A stretch of DNA of 64,000 nucleotides, taken from positions 124,001-188,000 of the forward strand of contig NZ_LNUP01000015.1 of assembly GCF_001512295.1 (NCBI RefSeq), read 5' to 3'. Origin of the DNA: Pseudomonas sp. EpS/L25. GTDB lineage: Bacteria; Pseudomonadota; Gammaproteobacteria; Pseudomonadales; Pseudomonadaceae. Positions 33,830 to 42,952 of this stretch are shown one piece after another; position 1 is the first letter of the stretch; the number at the start of each line of letters is the position of its first letter. Under the pieces are notes generated by a model, which was not told the origin of the DNA, made no database searches, and saw nothing but the letters and a program-made list of their open reading frames with translations. The position numbers and the translations under genes are program-made.

Positions 33830-36800
33830 CTAGCGACCGATTCTGTTGCTGTATTGAATGCCCAGGGTGCTGCCGGCCTGACCGCCGCTGCCCTGGGGCG
33901 CGGACTGGTAGCCGGCGGTGAACGCCAGTTCGTCGTCGCCGAGCACTGCCATGCCCAGGCCGACATTCAAACCGTAGTTGAATTCGCGTTCGGTCCACTG
34001 CCAGCCGACCAGGGTATCCACCAGCCAGGTGTACTGGGGCCGGGTACGGTTGAGCGAGCCGGGAATGCCGCGGCGCCAGCTGCTGCCGACGTAGAGCTGG
34101 CCGTAGCGGTCCTGCAGCAGCTGGGTACCACCCAGGGCTTGCAGGTCCGCGGCGGTGATCTCGCCGTTCTCGCCACTGCCGACCAGGGGCTGCAGGTAGC
34201 GGGTGACGCTGTCGGGCAGGGTGCTGCGTGCCTGGTTCTGCTGGTAGGTCACGCCGCTGCGCACCTGCCAGGTCGGGCCTTCGAAGAAGATCAGGTGGCT
34301 CAGTTCCAGGTTGAAGGCGAAACCGCTGCCCAGGTCGTCGCCGTCGCGGCTGGAATAGCGGTTGTGGGCGACCCGCCAGCTCAGTTGGTCACGCGGTGTG
34401 AGGTTGTGGCGCCCGGCCAGGCTCGCACTGTCACGCCGCCCCAGGGCGCGCAGGTAGCCGCTCTCGTCCGGTTGCCGGTGCCAGTCCAGGGCCGCCTCGA
34501 TCTCGGTGTTGCCATCGATCCGCCAGGTGCGGGCGACGCCCAGGCCCAGGCGATTGCTGTCCGAGCGCTGGCTGGCGTCCACGGTGGTTTCCAGACCGCC
34601 GTCGGCCAGGTTCTTCAGCACCTTGAGCAGCATCTGGTGCTCGTTGCCCAGGGCATCGGACTTGAGGCCGTTGCTCTCCACGCGATTCTGCTTGAGCTGG
34701 ACATCGGCGTAGACATCGTCGCTCAGGCGGCGCGCCGCGCGCACTTCCGTGCCCTGCTCGACCAGGCCGCCATAGTCGCGCCGCTCCCAACCGGCCTGGA
34801 CGCCATTGGGGGTGCGCTCGGCCTGCTCGGTGGCCTGGCGCAGCAACTGCCGCTGGATGACCTCCGGTGGCTCGTCACCGGCCGCCGCCAGCGCCGCCGC
34901 CTGGGCCTCGCCGGCGTGGCCGAGACGTTGCAGCACCTCGACCCGCTGCGCCGGGTCCAGGTCACCCGCGGCCAGCAGTTTTTCCAGTTCGCCGCGGTTC
35001 TGCCGGCGCAGGATCTCCTGCAACTGCTCGTACTGGCGAATCTTCAGGCCACGACTCTTGGCCCAGGCCAGCCATTCGCCCTTGAGGCCATCGTCGTTGT
35101 TCTGGCTGAGGGCATCGAGCCACTGATCGAACCACAGCTGCAGCATGCTCGGGGTACCGTCCTGCCAGGCACGGGCCTGGGCCAGTGCCGCCTGTGGGCC
35201 GCGCAGACTGCTCAGCAGGCGCAGGTAGGTGGCATAGCGCTCGGGCGTGGCGGGCATCTCATCGCTCGCGAGATGCGGAGTGACCACCTTGCGCAGGCGC
35301 AGCGCGGCGTCCTGGTGACCGGCGGCGTCCAGGGCATCGGCGTAGGCGGCCTGCACCAGCCAGTCCTGGGGATGGGCCTCCAGGTAGCGGCGATACCAGG
35401 CGAGTGCCTCCTCGGCTTGGCCCAGCAGCACCAGACCACTGCCGACGGGTAGCCAGAGCACGTCGCTGTCGCGGGCGCGACCCTTCCAGTCACGCAGCAG
35501 GGCGGCCAGCTCGACCTGGCGATTCTGATCGATGAGCAGCCACAGCAATCGCTCGCGGAATCTGTCGTCGTCCGGGAAGCGCTCCAGGGCCTGGCGATAG
35601 CCGGCTTCCGCCTGACTGACGCGGCCGCGTTGGAAGTCGAGCCCGGCGCGGGCCAGCCAGACCGCGGGATTGTCGGCCGAGGCCGGTTCGCGAGCGGCGC
35701 TGGCCAGGAGGCGCTCCAGGGCGGCACCGTCCTTGAGTTGCTCGGCCCACTGCAGAGCCTGGGTCAGGCGCTCTTGGTCCTTGCGTTTTTCCCAGCTCTT
35801 TTCCAGCAGTGCCAGGGCCTTGCGGGGCGCCGTGCGCCGGTAGATTTCCAGCAACCGGTCCTCGTCCGCACCATTGAGCCCCTTGCTGCCGCTCGCCAGT
35901 CGCTCGAAGGCCAGCTGGGCATCGCTGTCACGCTCCAGCTCCCAGGCCAGTTCCGCGCGCAGGCGCCAGTAGGCGTCGCTCTGGCGCTGCTTGGCCGGTA
36001 TCCGTTCGAGCACCGTCCAGGCCTCTTCCGGCTTGAACAGTGTCCACAGGGTGTTGGCCCACGCCAGGTACTCTTCGAGAGTCAGCGGGAATCGCTTGCC
36101 GAAGGCGGCCCAGCCCTCGGCGGTGGCCGCGCCCTGTTCGGTGCGGGCCAGCAATTGCTGCAGCCGCTCCCAGGCCAGGCGCTGCTTTGGCTGACGCTTG
36201 AGGTAGCCGCGCAGCCAGCGCTCCTCGGCCTGGGGATCACCCAGGGATTCGTAGGCGAAGATGAGCGAATCCAGTTCGGTCTTGTCCAGCTGGCGCTGCT
36301 GGGAGGCCTCGCCCAGCAGCGCCACCACGGCATCGAAACGGAACGCCCGAGCGGCCAGCTTCCAGGCATGGTCGCGGCGGGCGGGATCGTCGTGACGGGC
36401 GAGCAGGCGCAGCCAGAGGTCGAGGGCTTCGTCGACATGCTCGGTCCATTCGCCCAGCTGGGCCAGTTGCGCCAGCAATTCCTCGTCGTCCGGCCGCAAC
36501 GCCAACAATAGCTGGCCTTCGTTCCAGGCGCTCTGGGTATCGCCCCGGGCCAGGGCCAGTCGGTAGGCGGCTTCCAGGGCGGCCGGGTCGTCCGGACGCC
36601 AGGCGCGCCATTGTTCGATGAGCCGTTGCGCCAGTTCCAGGCGGCCACTGCCCTGGGCCGCGGCGACCCCGGCCTGTAGCCAGGCCAGGCCACCGGCGTC
36701 GGGTTGCAGGCGAGGGAGTTCCTGCTCCAGCAGGGCCGCGGCTTCGTCACCCTTGCCGGCGGCCAGCCAGGCGTCGAAGGCCTGGTGTCGGTAACCCTGG

Positions 36801-37432
36801 CGCTGCTCGGCCGAACCGCTGAGGTCGGCCAGGCGCAGATAGAGACGCGCGGCCTCCTGCTGTCTCCCGCCGGCCAGGCTCCAGCGCGCCGCCTGTTCCA
36901 GCCATTGCCGGCGCCGCGGTGGATCGCGCCGGGCCAGTTCGACGTAACGCTGCGCGGCGGTGGCCGGGTCGCCCAGCTGCAGGGCGCGCTCGGCCACCCG
37001 TTGCAACTGGGGCGTGCTCAGGCTCGCCACGTCCAGGGCGCTCAGGCGCTGCGCCAGGCGTTCGCGATCGGCATCGGCCAGGCCCGCCGGGCGGGCCTCC
37101 GCCTGCAGGATGTCCAGTTCCAGGGCATAGAAGGGCGTCGACGCCAAGGGGCGCGGCAGCAGCTCCAACTGGTGCCGCGCCTCCTCGACCCGGCCCAGGG
37201 CGATCAATTGGTCGATCAGCTTCATGCGCAGCGCCGTGTCCTCGGGCGTCGCCTTGAGCAGCACCTGGGCATAGCTGATGGAAACCTGATCCGCCGGCTC
37301 TTCGCCAGGCATGAAGACGTCCTTGCCGTGGAAGGTCAGCACCAGCACCAGGGCGGTGATGAGCGTGATCCACAGCAGGGTCCAGCCACTCAGCAGACGG
37401 GTTTTCTTAGCCGCAGACGATCTCACCGTCAC
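33830..37432 (-). CDS. pelB: Pel outer-membrane export porin with TPR domain, PelB
   Basis: A 1200-aa protein (P. aeruginosa about 1193). An N-terminal TM anchor (about 15-35, LLSGWTLLWITLITALVLVLTF) is followed by about 800 residues of TPR-like repeats (for example LEQELPRLQPDAGGLAWLQAGVAAAQGSGRLELAQRLIEQW) and a C-terminal 16-strand-type beta-barrel (about 890-1200) ending in the aromatic-poor YSNRIGR. The TPR region recruits the deacetylase PelA and the barrel exports Pel. The start is a GTG inside the end of pelA (26-base overlap). Confidence 0.95.
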   Translation of the reverse strand: MTVRSSAAKKTRLLSGWTLLWITLITALVLVLTFHGKDVFMPGEEPADQVSISYAQVLLKATPEDTALRMKLIDQLIALGRVEEARHQLELLPRPLASTPFYALELDILQAEARPAGLADADRERLAQRLSALDVASLSTPQLQRVAERALQLGDPATAAQRYVELARRDPPRRRQWLEQAARWSLAGGRQQEAARLYLRLADLSGSAEQRQGYRHQAFDAWLAAGKGDEAAALLEQELPRLQPDAGGLAWLQAGVAAAQGSGRLELAQRLIEQWRAWRPDDPAALEAAYRLALARGDTQSAWNEGQLLLALRPDDEELLAQLAQLGEWTEHVDEALDLWLRLLARHDDPARRDHAWKLAARAFRFDAVVALLGEASQQRQLDKTELDSLIFAYESLGDPQAEERWLRGYLKRQPKQRLAWERLQQLLARTEQGAATAEGWAAFGKRFPLTLEEYLAWANTLWTLFKPEEAWTVLERIPAKQRQSDAYWRLRAELAWELERDSDAQLAFERLASGSKGLNGADEDRLLEIYRRTAPRKALALLEKSWEKRKDQERLTQALQWAEQLKDGAALERLLASAAREPASADNPAVWLARAGLDFQRGRVSQAEAGYRQALERFPDDDRFRERLLWLLIDQNRQVELAALLRDWKGRARDSDVLWLPVGSGLVLLGQAEEALAWYRRYLEAHPQDWLVQAAYADALDAAGHQDAALRLRKVVTPHLASDEMPATPERYATYLRLLSSLRGPQAALAQARAWQDGTPSMLQLWFDQWLDALSQNNDDGLKGEWLAWAKSRGLKIRQYEQLQEILRRQNRGELEKLLAAGDLDPAQRVEVLQRLGHAGEAQAAALAAAGDEPPEVIQRQLLRQATEQAERTPNGVQAGWERRDYGGLVEQGTEVRAARRLSDDVYADVQLKQNRVESNGLKSDALGNEHQMLLKVLKNLADGGLETTVDASQRSDSNRLGLGVARTWRIDGNTEIEAALDWHRQPDESGYLRALGRRDSASLAGRHNLTPRDQLSWRVAHNRYSSRDGDDLGSGFAFNLELSHLIFFEGPTWQVRSGVTYQQNQARSTLPDSVTRYLQPLVGSGENGEITAADLQALGGTQLLQDRYGQLYVGSSWRRGIPGSLNRTRPQYTWLVDTLVGWQWTEREFNYGLNVGLGMAVLGDDELAFTAGYQSAPQGSGGQAGSTLGIQYSNRIGR

Positions 37433-40217
37433 TCACCCGTGTCAGCGGAAGTTTGAACGTCCAGAGTCCTGCCGTTCCCGGCTGACTCCTGTAGCGTTCA
37501 CGGCCGACTCGCACTTCGCAGGCCGAGGCTGCCCGGACGGTCATCTCCAGGGGAAACTGACCGGCGAAGGCGAAGCGGATGCGCGTCGGCGAGAGGTACT
37601 CCCACTGCAGCAGCGGGATATTGGCTTCTTCGAGGGCGGGCGTGGCGTCGCGGCTGTCGCGCAACACCAGCAGGGCCTGATCCCCGGCCAGGTGGACGTA
37701 GCGCCCCTGGGGCAGGTCGCGCACGCCAGCGATACCCTTCGAACGCTGCAGGTCCGGCCAGCCCAGGCGTGGGTCCAGGCGCAGGGTGCGCAGGCCGTCG
37801 AGGGCCTTGATCGTCCAGCTGCCGTCCGCCCGCTGGGCCAGGCTGGCGGTATAGAAGCCGTGCAGGCGCGCCAGGTAGTCGCTCATCCACAGCGACAGCG
37901 GCCGCTCGGCGGCCATGCTCTGGTAGATCTCGTCCATGGTCTTGAGCGAGGCCTGCTTGGTGGCGGAGTAGAAGTGATAGTAGAGGTGCAGGCCGCGCAG
38001 CCGCCGCGGATGCTCGGTGCGCTCGAAGGTGTAGAGCAGGTCGCGGAAGCCGTAGTAGGGCCCGCGCCAGAGATTGGTGTAGACGTTCTCGTTGATGATG
38101 GGGGCATAGAACTGCAAGCCACCCGGGGTCGGCCGGATGAAGGGATAGAGGCCGCTCACCGAGGGCTGCGAGCGGGTGATGTGGGAGTTGCCGCCGTTCA
38201 CGTTCAACAGGCCATTGTCGTAGGCGAGCTTGAGGGTAGCGGCATCGGGCTGGGCGTCACCGGACCAGAAGATCAGCTTCACCGGCTTCTGCGGGGTGGT
38301 CAGCCGCTCGTTGATGTAGCGTGTCGAGCCGACCACCTCCCGGGTGTAGTCCACCTTGTCGTAGCCGGGAATCTGCATCATGTAGCCGTACTGGGCTTCG
38401 AAGTTCTCGCTTTGCGCGGACACCGCCGGCTGCCAGAAGAACGGATGGCTGAAGGTGTGGGTGGCCACCTCCACCTTGGGATCGGCGAACAGGCGGCGGG
38501 CGATGGGTTCGAGCTGTGCGGTGAGTTCCGGATAGCGCCCCTTGGGACCGATCTCGCCTTCGATGATCGAGGCCGAGGTCAGGAAGGGATGTGGCTGGAT
38601 GAAATGCTCCAGCACCATCTGGCCGGCATAGGGTGCACCAGGCACCTCGGCCTTGGAGACGAAGGCGTCGCCATCGATGTGCACCGTGGCGATGCGCCGA
38701 CCGTTTTCGGTCGTCGGATCAGGTACGGGTATGGGTGGCAGGCGCAACGTCCTGGCGGTGAAGGCGAAGGGATCGACGATCCAGCGACTGGCTTCGGGAC
38801 CGTCCTCCATCAGGTAGGGGCTGAAGGCGAAGCCGCCCCAACTGGCCACCCCGACGGGGGTATAGCTCTGGCTCGCGCCGGCGAGGGACACCACCGGCGT
38901 CGGACCGCCCGGGAGGAGCTGCACGCTGGGCATGCCACGGGTGCGCAGCTTGGCCGGTGCCTCGAAGCTGCCGGCAAGCGCCTGGTCGTGCACCTTGAGC
39001 GCCAGGCCTTCCGGTAGCGGCTGGCGGCTGATGCTCAGCCCCAGGCGTTTGAGCAGGGCTTCGTTGTCCAGCGGCAGGCCGCCGAGTACCAGCAGCGGCG
39101 TCTGCTCGTCCAGGCGCCGGCCGAGCCAGTCGTTGAAGGCGCGTGAATTGGGTGGTGCACCACTGGTCATCCACATCACCACGCCGGCGTAGAGCGCGCT
39201 GGGCCAGGCGTCGGGCAGGGGTTTGGACGCATCGAAGTAATCCAGGCGATAGCCCTGGTACTCCAGTACGCTGCCCAGGAAACGATGCACCGCCGACTGG
39301 CGCAGGGCACCCTCGCGACCGTCGTAGAGCAGGGCCAGCCGCCGCGGCTGCAGGTGCACCGAACTGATGCCCAGGGTGTTGAGGTCCGGGGTAGTGATAT
39401 AGGGCACATAGCCCTCGTCGCGCAGTCGCTTGGCCAGTCGCTCGGCTTCTTCCCGCCGCTCCGGCGGCAGGTATTCGATGGCGATGATCGGAATACCAGC
39501 ACTGCGCGCCGCGTCGATCCGCGGCTTGAGCCATTCGCGGTCCTGCTCGCTGACTGGCCGGTAGCTCTTCTTGCCGGCGTCCCAGCCCGCGTAGATCGAC
39601 TCCACCGCCATGGCCGCCGCCACGCCCGGCAGCTCCGGCTGTACCTCGAAGCCCCGGTTGAAGAACAGCTTGAGCGACGGCTGACGGCGATGCAGTTCGG
39701 CGAGCAGGCTCTTGAGCGCCAGGCGCTGGGTTTCGCGCTGGTCCTGTGCCACCAGTTGGAAGCTGTCGAGGGTGTCCAGGAAGAGGCCGGTGTAGCCGGC
39801 CTTGGCCAGCTCTGCGGCACGCTCGAGCAGATGCCGGCGCCACACCGGCGACGCCAGGTCCATCACCTGGCTGCCCCAGGCCTTGTTGGCCACCGCACTG
39901 GCACCGGCGCTCAAGCCGGCCTTCTCCAGCGCCGCGGCATCGCCGGCGAACTCGCCGATGGACAGGTAGGCGAAGGGTTCGGCGCCGGCCTGGCGCAGGC
40001 TGCGCACGGCGGCGGCATCGGCATGTCCGGGTTCGAGGACCACCCAGTCGAACTGGGCCAGTTCGGCGATGGGCGGCTTTTCGGCGTACCAGAAGGCGAC
40101 GCTGGCTGGAGCGGCCAAGGCTGTCCCCATGAAGGACAGATAGCCAAATAGCCAGACCGTCAGCTTGTGCCACCAGCCGGGGCGGACGCTCGTTCTTGTT
40201 GCCTTGCCTGACGTCAC
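37407..40217 (-). CDS. pelA: Pel deacetylase/glycoside hydrolase PelA
   Basis: A 936-aa periplasmic enzyme (P. aeruginosa 948). The signal segment is residues 15-36. Residues about 40-300 form the GH114/GH166-type endo-alpha-1,4-N-acetylgalactosaminidase barrel (VAFWYAEKPPIAELAQFDWVVLEPGHAD, GLFLDTLDSF, IIAIEYLP). A flavodoxin-like middle domain follows, then a CE4/CE18 deacetylase from about residue 500 with TVHIDGDAF (metal Asp) and THTFSHPFFW (His pair), and a C-terminal beta-domain. It trims and partly deacetylates Pel. The start is GTG at 40217 with AAGGA upstream. First gene of pelABCDEFG. Confidence 0.95.
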   Translation of the reverse strand: MTSGKATRTSVRPGWWHKLTVWLFGYLSFMGTALAAPASVAFWYAEKPPIAELAQFDWVVLEPGHADAAAVRSLRQAGAEPFAYLSIGEFAGDAAALEKAGLSAGASAVANKAWGSQVMDLASPVWRRHLLERAAELAKAGYTGLFLDTLDSFQLVAQDQRETQRLALKSLLAELHRRQPSLKLFFNRGFEVQPELPGVAAAMAVESIYAGWDAGKKSYRPVSEQDREWLKPRIDAARSAGIPIIAIEYLPPERREEAERLAKRLRDEGYVPYITTPDLNTLGISSVHLQPRRLALLYDGREGALRQSAVHRFLGSVLEYQGYRLDYFDASKPLPDAWPSALYAGVVMWMTSGAPPNSRAFNDWLGRRLDEQTPLLVLGGLPLDNEALLKRLGLSISRQPLPEGLALKVHDQALAGSFEAPAKLRTRGMPSVQLLPGGPTPVVSLAGASQSYTPVGVASWGGFAFSPYLMEDGPEASRWIVDPFAFTARTLRLPPIPVPDPTTENGRRIATVHIDGDAFVSKAEVPGAPYAGQMVLEHFIQPHPFLTSASIIEGEIGPKGRYPELTAQLEPIARRLFADPKVEVATHTFSHPFFWQPAVSAQSENFEAQYGYMMQIPGYDKVDYTREVVGSTRYINERLTTPQKPVKLIFWSGDAQPDAATLKLAYDNGLLNVNGGNSHITRSQPSVSGLYPFIRPTPGGLQFYAPIINENVYTNLWRGPYYGFRDLLYTFERTEHPRRLRGLHLYYHFYSATKQASLKTMDEIYQSMAAERPLSLWMSDYLARLHGFYTASLAQRADGSWTIKALDGLRTLRLDPRLGWPDLQRSKGIAGVRDLPQGRYVHLAGDQALLVLRDSRDATPALEEANIPLLQWEYLSPTRIRFAFAGQFPLEMTVRAASACEVRVGRERYRSQPGTAGLWTFKLPLTRVSDGEIVCG

Positions 40218-40324
40218 ACCCAGTCCTTACCCGTAACCCAGCCTCGGTATCAGGTTAGCTACATTACGCAAAAACGTGACGAAAAACTGTCGGCACCGGG
40301 CCGAGCGGCAACAATGGGAGGATC

Positions 40325-40345
40325 AATAGGTATCGAAATAGGTAT
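40325..40345. promoter_or_regulatory. Direct repeat AATAGGTAT x2 in the pel upstream region
   Basis: Two 9-bp copies (40325-40333, 40337-40345) at 12-bp period lie about 110 bp upstream of pelA, in the 278-bp gap (40218-40495) between the Wza-like gene and pelA where the pel promoter must lie. In P. aeruginosa this region carries FleQ sites; I could not find a convincing FleQ consensus here. Confidence 0.3.
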
Positions 40346-40495
40346 TGGGCGGCCGACGACGTGTTCTGGCGGGGGAGTTTCAGGGCTTGGACGACAGGAC
40401 GGAGACGCAAGAGCGGAAAGAGGGAGGTAAAGCGAAAAGTCGGAGGAATGGCCGTCATGCACGGTCGTGACCGGCATGACGGCAAGCGCGCGCCG

Positions 40496-41608
40496 TTACT
40501 TGAAGCTGCTGTTCAGGTTGGCGCTGGTGGAGAGGATGTTGGTGGAACCCAGGAGCTGGCTGACGAAGCGGTTCCAGCGGGTGATACCGGCCGGACCGAC
40601 GAACACCACGTCCTGCGGCTGCAGGTGGAAGTTCTGCGCCAGCACGTAGGCGGTGGGGTTCTTGGCCGCCAGGTGGAAGACCTGGGCGGTGGCACCCGGT
40701 GCCTTCAGGTCTTCCGGACCGCGGATGACGTAGACGGCATCGGCGTTGGCGGTTTCCTGCTGGATGCCACCGGCCTGGCTCAGGGCCTCCATCAGGTTCA
40801 GGTTGGTGATCTTGTAGCTGACCGCGGCGGGCGAGCGGACTTCACCGACCACATAGACCTTGCGCGCATCGTTGTAGGGCAGGTGGATGCTGTCGCCGTC
40901 CTTCAGGTAGATGCCGTACAGCTTGGAATCCTTGCGGTTCAGGCTGTCGGTGTCCAGACGGTATTCCTTGCCGTCGCGCACCAGGGTCACGCCGGTCAGG
41001 TCGGCGCCGCCGGTGTTGGCCACGCCGACCTGGCCCAGGGCTTCCACCAGGGTGATGGGCTTGGTGGTCAGCGGGATGGCGTCGCCCTTGTTCACGGCGC
41101 CGGAGATGGTGACCTTCTGGCTACCGAACTTCAGCACGCTGACGTCGACCTGGGGATTGTCGATGAAGGTGGCCAGGCGGCGGGAGATGTCGGTACGGAT
41201 CTCTTCCAGGGTCTTGCCGGCGGCGCGCACGGTGCCGACGTAGGGATAGAACAGGGTGCCATCCGGACGCACCAGGCGGCCGTTGGCTTCCAGCTGCTGC
41301 TGGGCACCGGACGGAGCGGTCAGTTCCGGGTGATCCCAGACGGTGATGTAGAGCAGGTCGCTGGCACCGACGCGGTAGGCCTGGGGCTTGTAGTCCAGCA
41401 GGGGCTTGAGGTCGGTAGCCTTGGACAGGGTCGCGGAATCCTGGCTCATCAGCAGCGAGCTGGTGATCGGGATCAACTGGACCTTGGTGCCCTGGATGCT
41501 GGGATCGCTCTTCAGATCATCCTGATCCAGGTATTGGCCCGGGGAATAGGCGCAACCCTGAAGGACGATGCCGGACAGCAAGGCCAGAGCGGTAAATTTG
41601 GTTTTCAT
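40496..41608 (-). CDS. Wza-type outer-membrane polysaccharide export lipoprotein
   Basis: A 370-aa lipoprotein, with lipobox LQGC (Cys at about residue 19; signal MKTKFTALALLSGIVLQGC). The Poly_export domain contains YRVGASDLLYITVWDHPELTAP and LVRPDGTLFYPYVGTVRAAGKTLEEIRTDISRRLA; two SLBB domains follow (VDVSVLKFGSQKVTISGAV; DSIHLPYNDARKVYVVGEV) and a C-terminal amphipathic helix (ITRWNRFVSQLL) that would line the octameric Wza pore. The start at 41608 has AAGGA upstream. Last gene of the first EPS operon, it works with the Wzc at 47607. Confidence 0.93.
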   Translation of the reverse strand: MKTKFTALALLSGIVLQGCAYSPGQYLDQDDLKSDPSIQGTKVQLIPITSSLLMSQDSATLSKATDLKPLLDYKPQAYRVGASDLLYITVWDHPELTAPSGAQQQLEANGRLVRPDGTLFYPYVGTVRAAGKTLEEIRTDISRRLATFIDNPQVDVSVLKFGSQKVTISGAVNKGDAIPLTTKPITLVEALGQVGVANTGGADLTGVTLVRDGKEYRLDTDSLNRKDSKLYGIYLKDGDSIHLPYNDARKVYVVGEVRSPAAVSYKITNLNLMEALSQAGGIQQETANADAVYVIRGPEDLKAPGATAQVFHLAAKNPTAYVLAQNFHLQPQDVVFVGPAGITRWNRFVSQLLGSTNILSTSANLNSSFK

Positions 41609-41609
41609 G

Positions 41610-41831
41610 TCATTCGTCCTTGATTGCTGATTGAGTGTGAGCAAGAGGAATAAAACGGTAGGCAGATGCAACGAGCCGGTTGTTCATGGGGTTCCTTCGC
41701 AAGACGGGGCGGCCTTGGTAACGGGCCGGGTTCCATGCGGCGAGCATGTCTTGGACGCGAAATGACTCGAGGCTTCTGGCGTAGTTGTACGAGCTCTTGA
41801 GTCTGCTGGTCTGAGACTGGCCCTTAGCCAT
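41610..41831 (-). CDS. Possible small ORF before the Wza-like gene
   Basis: A 73-codon frame (starting MAKGQSQTSRLKSSYNYARS) fills the 282-bp gap between the GH5 and Wza-like genes and stops one base before the Wza start (TGACATG), a spacing typical of coupled genes. No clear ribosome-binding site precedes the ATG, composition is polar and basic, and no family is recognised. It may be an untranslated spacer. Low confidence as a gene. Confidence 0.25.
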   Translation of the reverse strand: MAKGQSQTSRLKSSYNYARSLESFRVQDMLAAWNPARYQGRPVLRRNPMNNRLVASAYRFIPLAHTQSAIKDE

Positions 41832-41890
41832 CGAGTTCAGCGCGCCGCGCACCGAAAAAGGTGATGCCGTTCGAAAACTGTCATATCTCC

Positions 41891-42952
41891 TTAGTGCGGG
41901 CCTATGGCGGTGCATTCGTGCTGCTGCAGGTGTTTTTCCAGCAGGGCCACCTGCGGCTTTTCCGCGCCGTTCTGCGGCTCTATGGCCAGCGGGTAGTCGC
42001 CCCAGCCGGGGCCTGCCGCCCAATAGCTGCTGGGAATGCACTGCTCGCCCAGATAGGTCAGCAGATTGTCCATGGCTTCCAGCCACTGCGGGTGTGCAGG
42101 TATCCCATATTCGCCAAGGTAGCCGCGCAAATTGTGCGCTTTCAGCCATTCGACGAAGGGTCGCACGCGTTCCACGCCGATCATGGGGTGCGCGCCCCGC
42201 ATGCCGGTGGCGTAGTTGCCGCTGGAGTCCTCGTCGAAGTAGATGTGGGCTTCGTAGATCAAGTTGTCCGCCGGATCCTTGATCAGCAGGTTGCCGTTCA
42301 CCTGGGGCCAGCGATGGGCTGCGGCCCAGCCGTCACCCTCGACGAAGATCGGCGTCTGCCTGTCCACGGTGCGGATGCTGTCCACGGCCGTCTGCGCGGC
42401 TTGGGGCCAGAGACCCTGGGTATCGTGGGGCTCGTTCATGATGTCGTAGCCGTACAGCGCCGGATGCTTCTGGAAGGTAGTCGCCAGACGCTTCCAGACA
42501 TCGGCGTAGCTGGCGTAGGGCACCTGCGGCGAGCCGATCAGCTGGCCGCGATAGCGGGCGTAGTTGTGCAGGTCCAGGATCACCTGCATCTTGTACTTCT
42601 GGGCGAAGTCCAGGGTGCGGGTGAGCAGGGCGATCTGCTCTTGGTCCAGCTCGCCACCGAGCTGCGGCTGTACCCGCTCCCAGAGGAAGGGGAAGCGGAT
42701 GAAGCGGATGCCCTTGGCCGCGTAGCGCCGGAAGTAGTCCTCGGTGGGATAGAAGTAGTTGGTCCCTTCCACCCCTGGCAGCACCTGGCCGGCGAAGCCG
42801 GCTGCCGACATGTTGATACCGACGAGATCCACCCGGGTGGGCTTCTGCTCTGCCTGAGCCTTTCCATAAAGCGCCGCGGAAAGTAATGCGGTGGCCAGCA
42901 GGCCACAACCGATACGACGTTTCACTCGTGACACGGACAGCACCTCTACCAT
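41891..42952 (-). CDS. Secreted glycoside hydrolase family 5 (endoglucanase-like)
   Basis: A 353-aa protein. An N-terminal signal (residues 10-35, VKRRIGCGLLATALLSAALYGKAQA) is followed by a TIM barrel. GH5 landmarks are GIRFIRFPFLWERVQP (strand 2), ILDLHNYARY (His-Asn), YDIMNEPHDT with the acid/base Glu, YEAHIYFDEDSSG, and the nucleophile Glu in YLGEYGIP near residue 280. It probably cuts the EPS backbone (beta-1,4-glucan-like or similar) in the periplasm or during release. It follows directly on the Wzx stop (TGAATG), so it belongs to the EPS operon. Confidence 0.88.
   Translation of the reverse strand: MVEVLSVSRVKRRIGCGLLATALLSAALYGKAQAEQKPTRVDLVGINMSAAGFAGQVLPGVEGTNYFYPTEDYFRRYAAKGIRFIRFPFLWERVQPQLGGELDQEQIALLTRTLDFAQKYKMQVILDLHNYARYRGQLIGSPQVPYASYADVWKRLATTFQKHPALYGYDIMNEPHDTQGLWPQAAQTAVDSIRTVDRQTPIFVEGDGWAAAHRWPQVNGNLLIKDPADNLIYEAHIYFDEDSSGNYATGMRGAHPMIGVERVRPFVEWLKAHNLRGYLGEYGIPAHPQWLEAMDNLLTYLGEQCIPSSYWAAGPGWGDYPLAIEPQNGAEKPQVALLEKHLQQHECTAIGPH

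Noticed and set aside
41832-42149. Extended 179-codon frame overlapping the GH5 gene
   Set aside because: The upstream part is a shadow of the GH5 coding region; only the last 73 codons fall in non-coding space and are listed as tentative.
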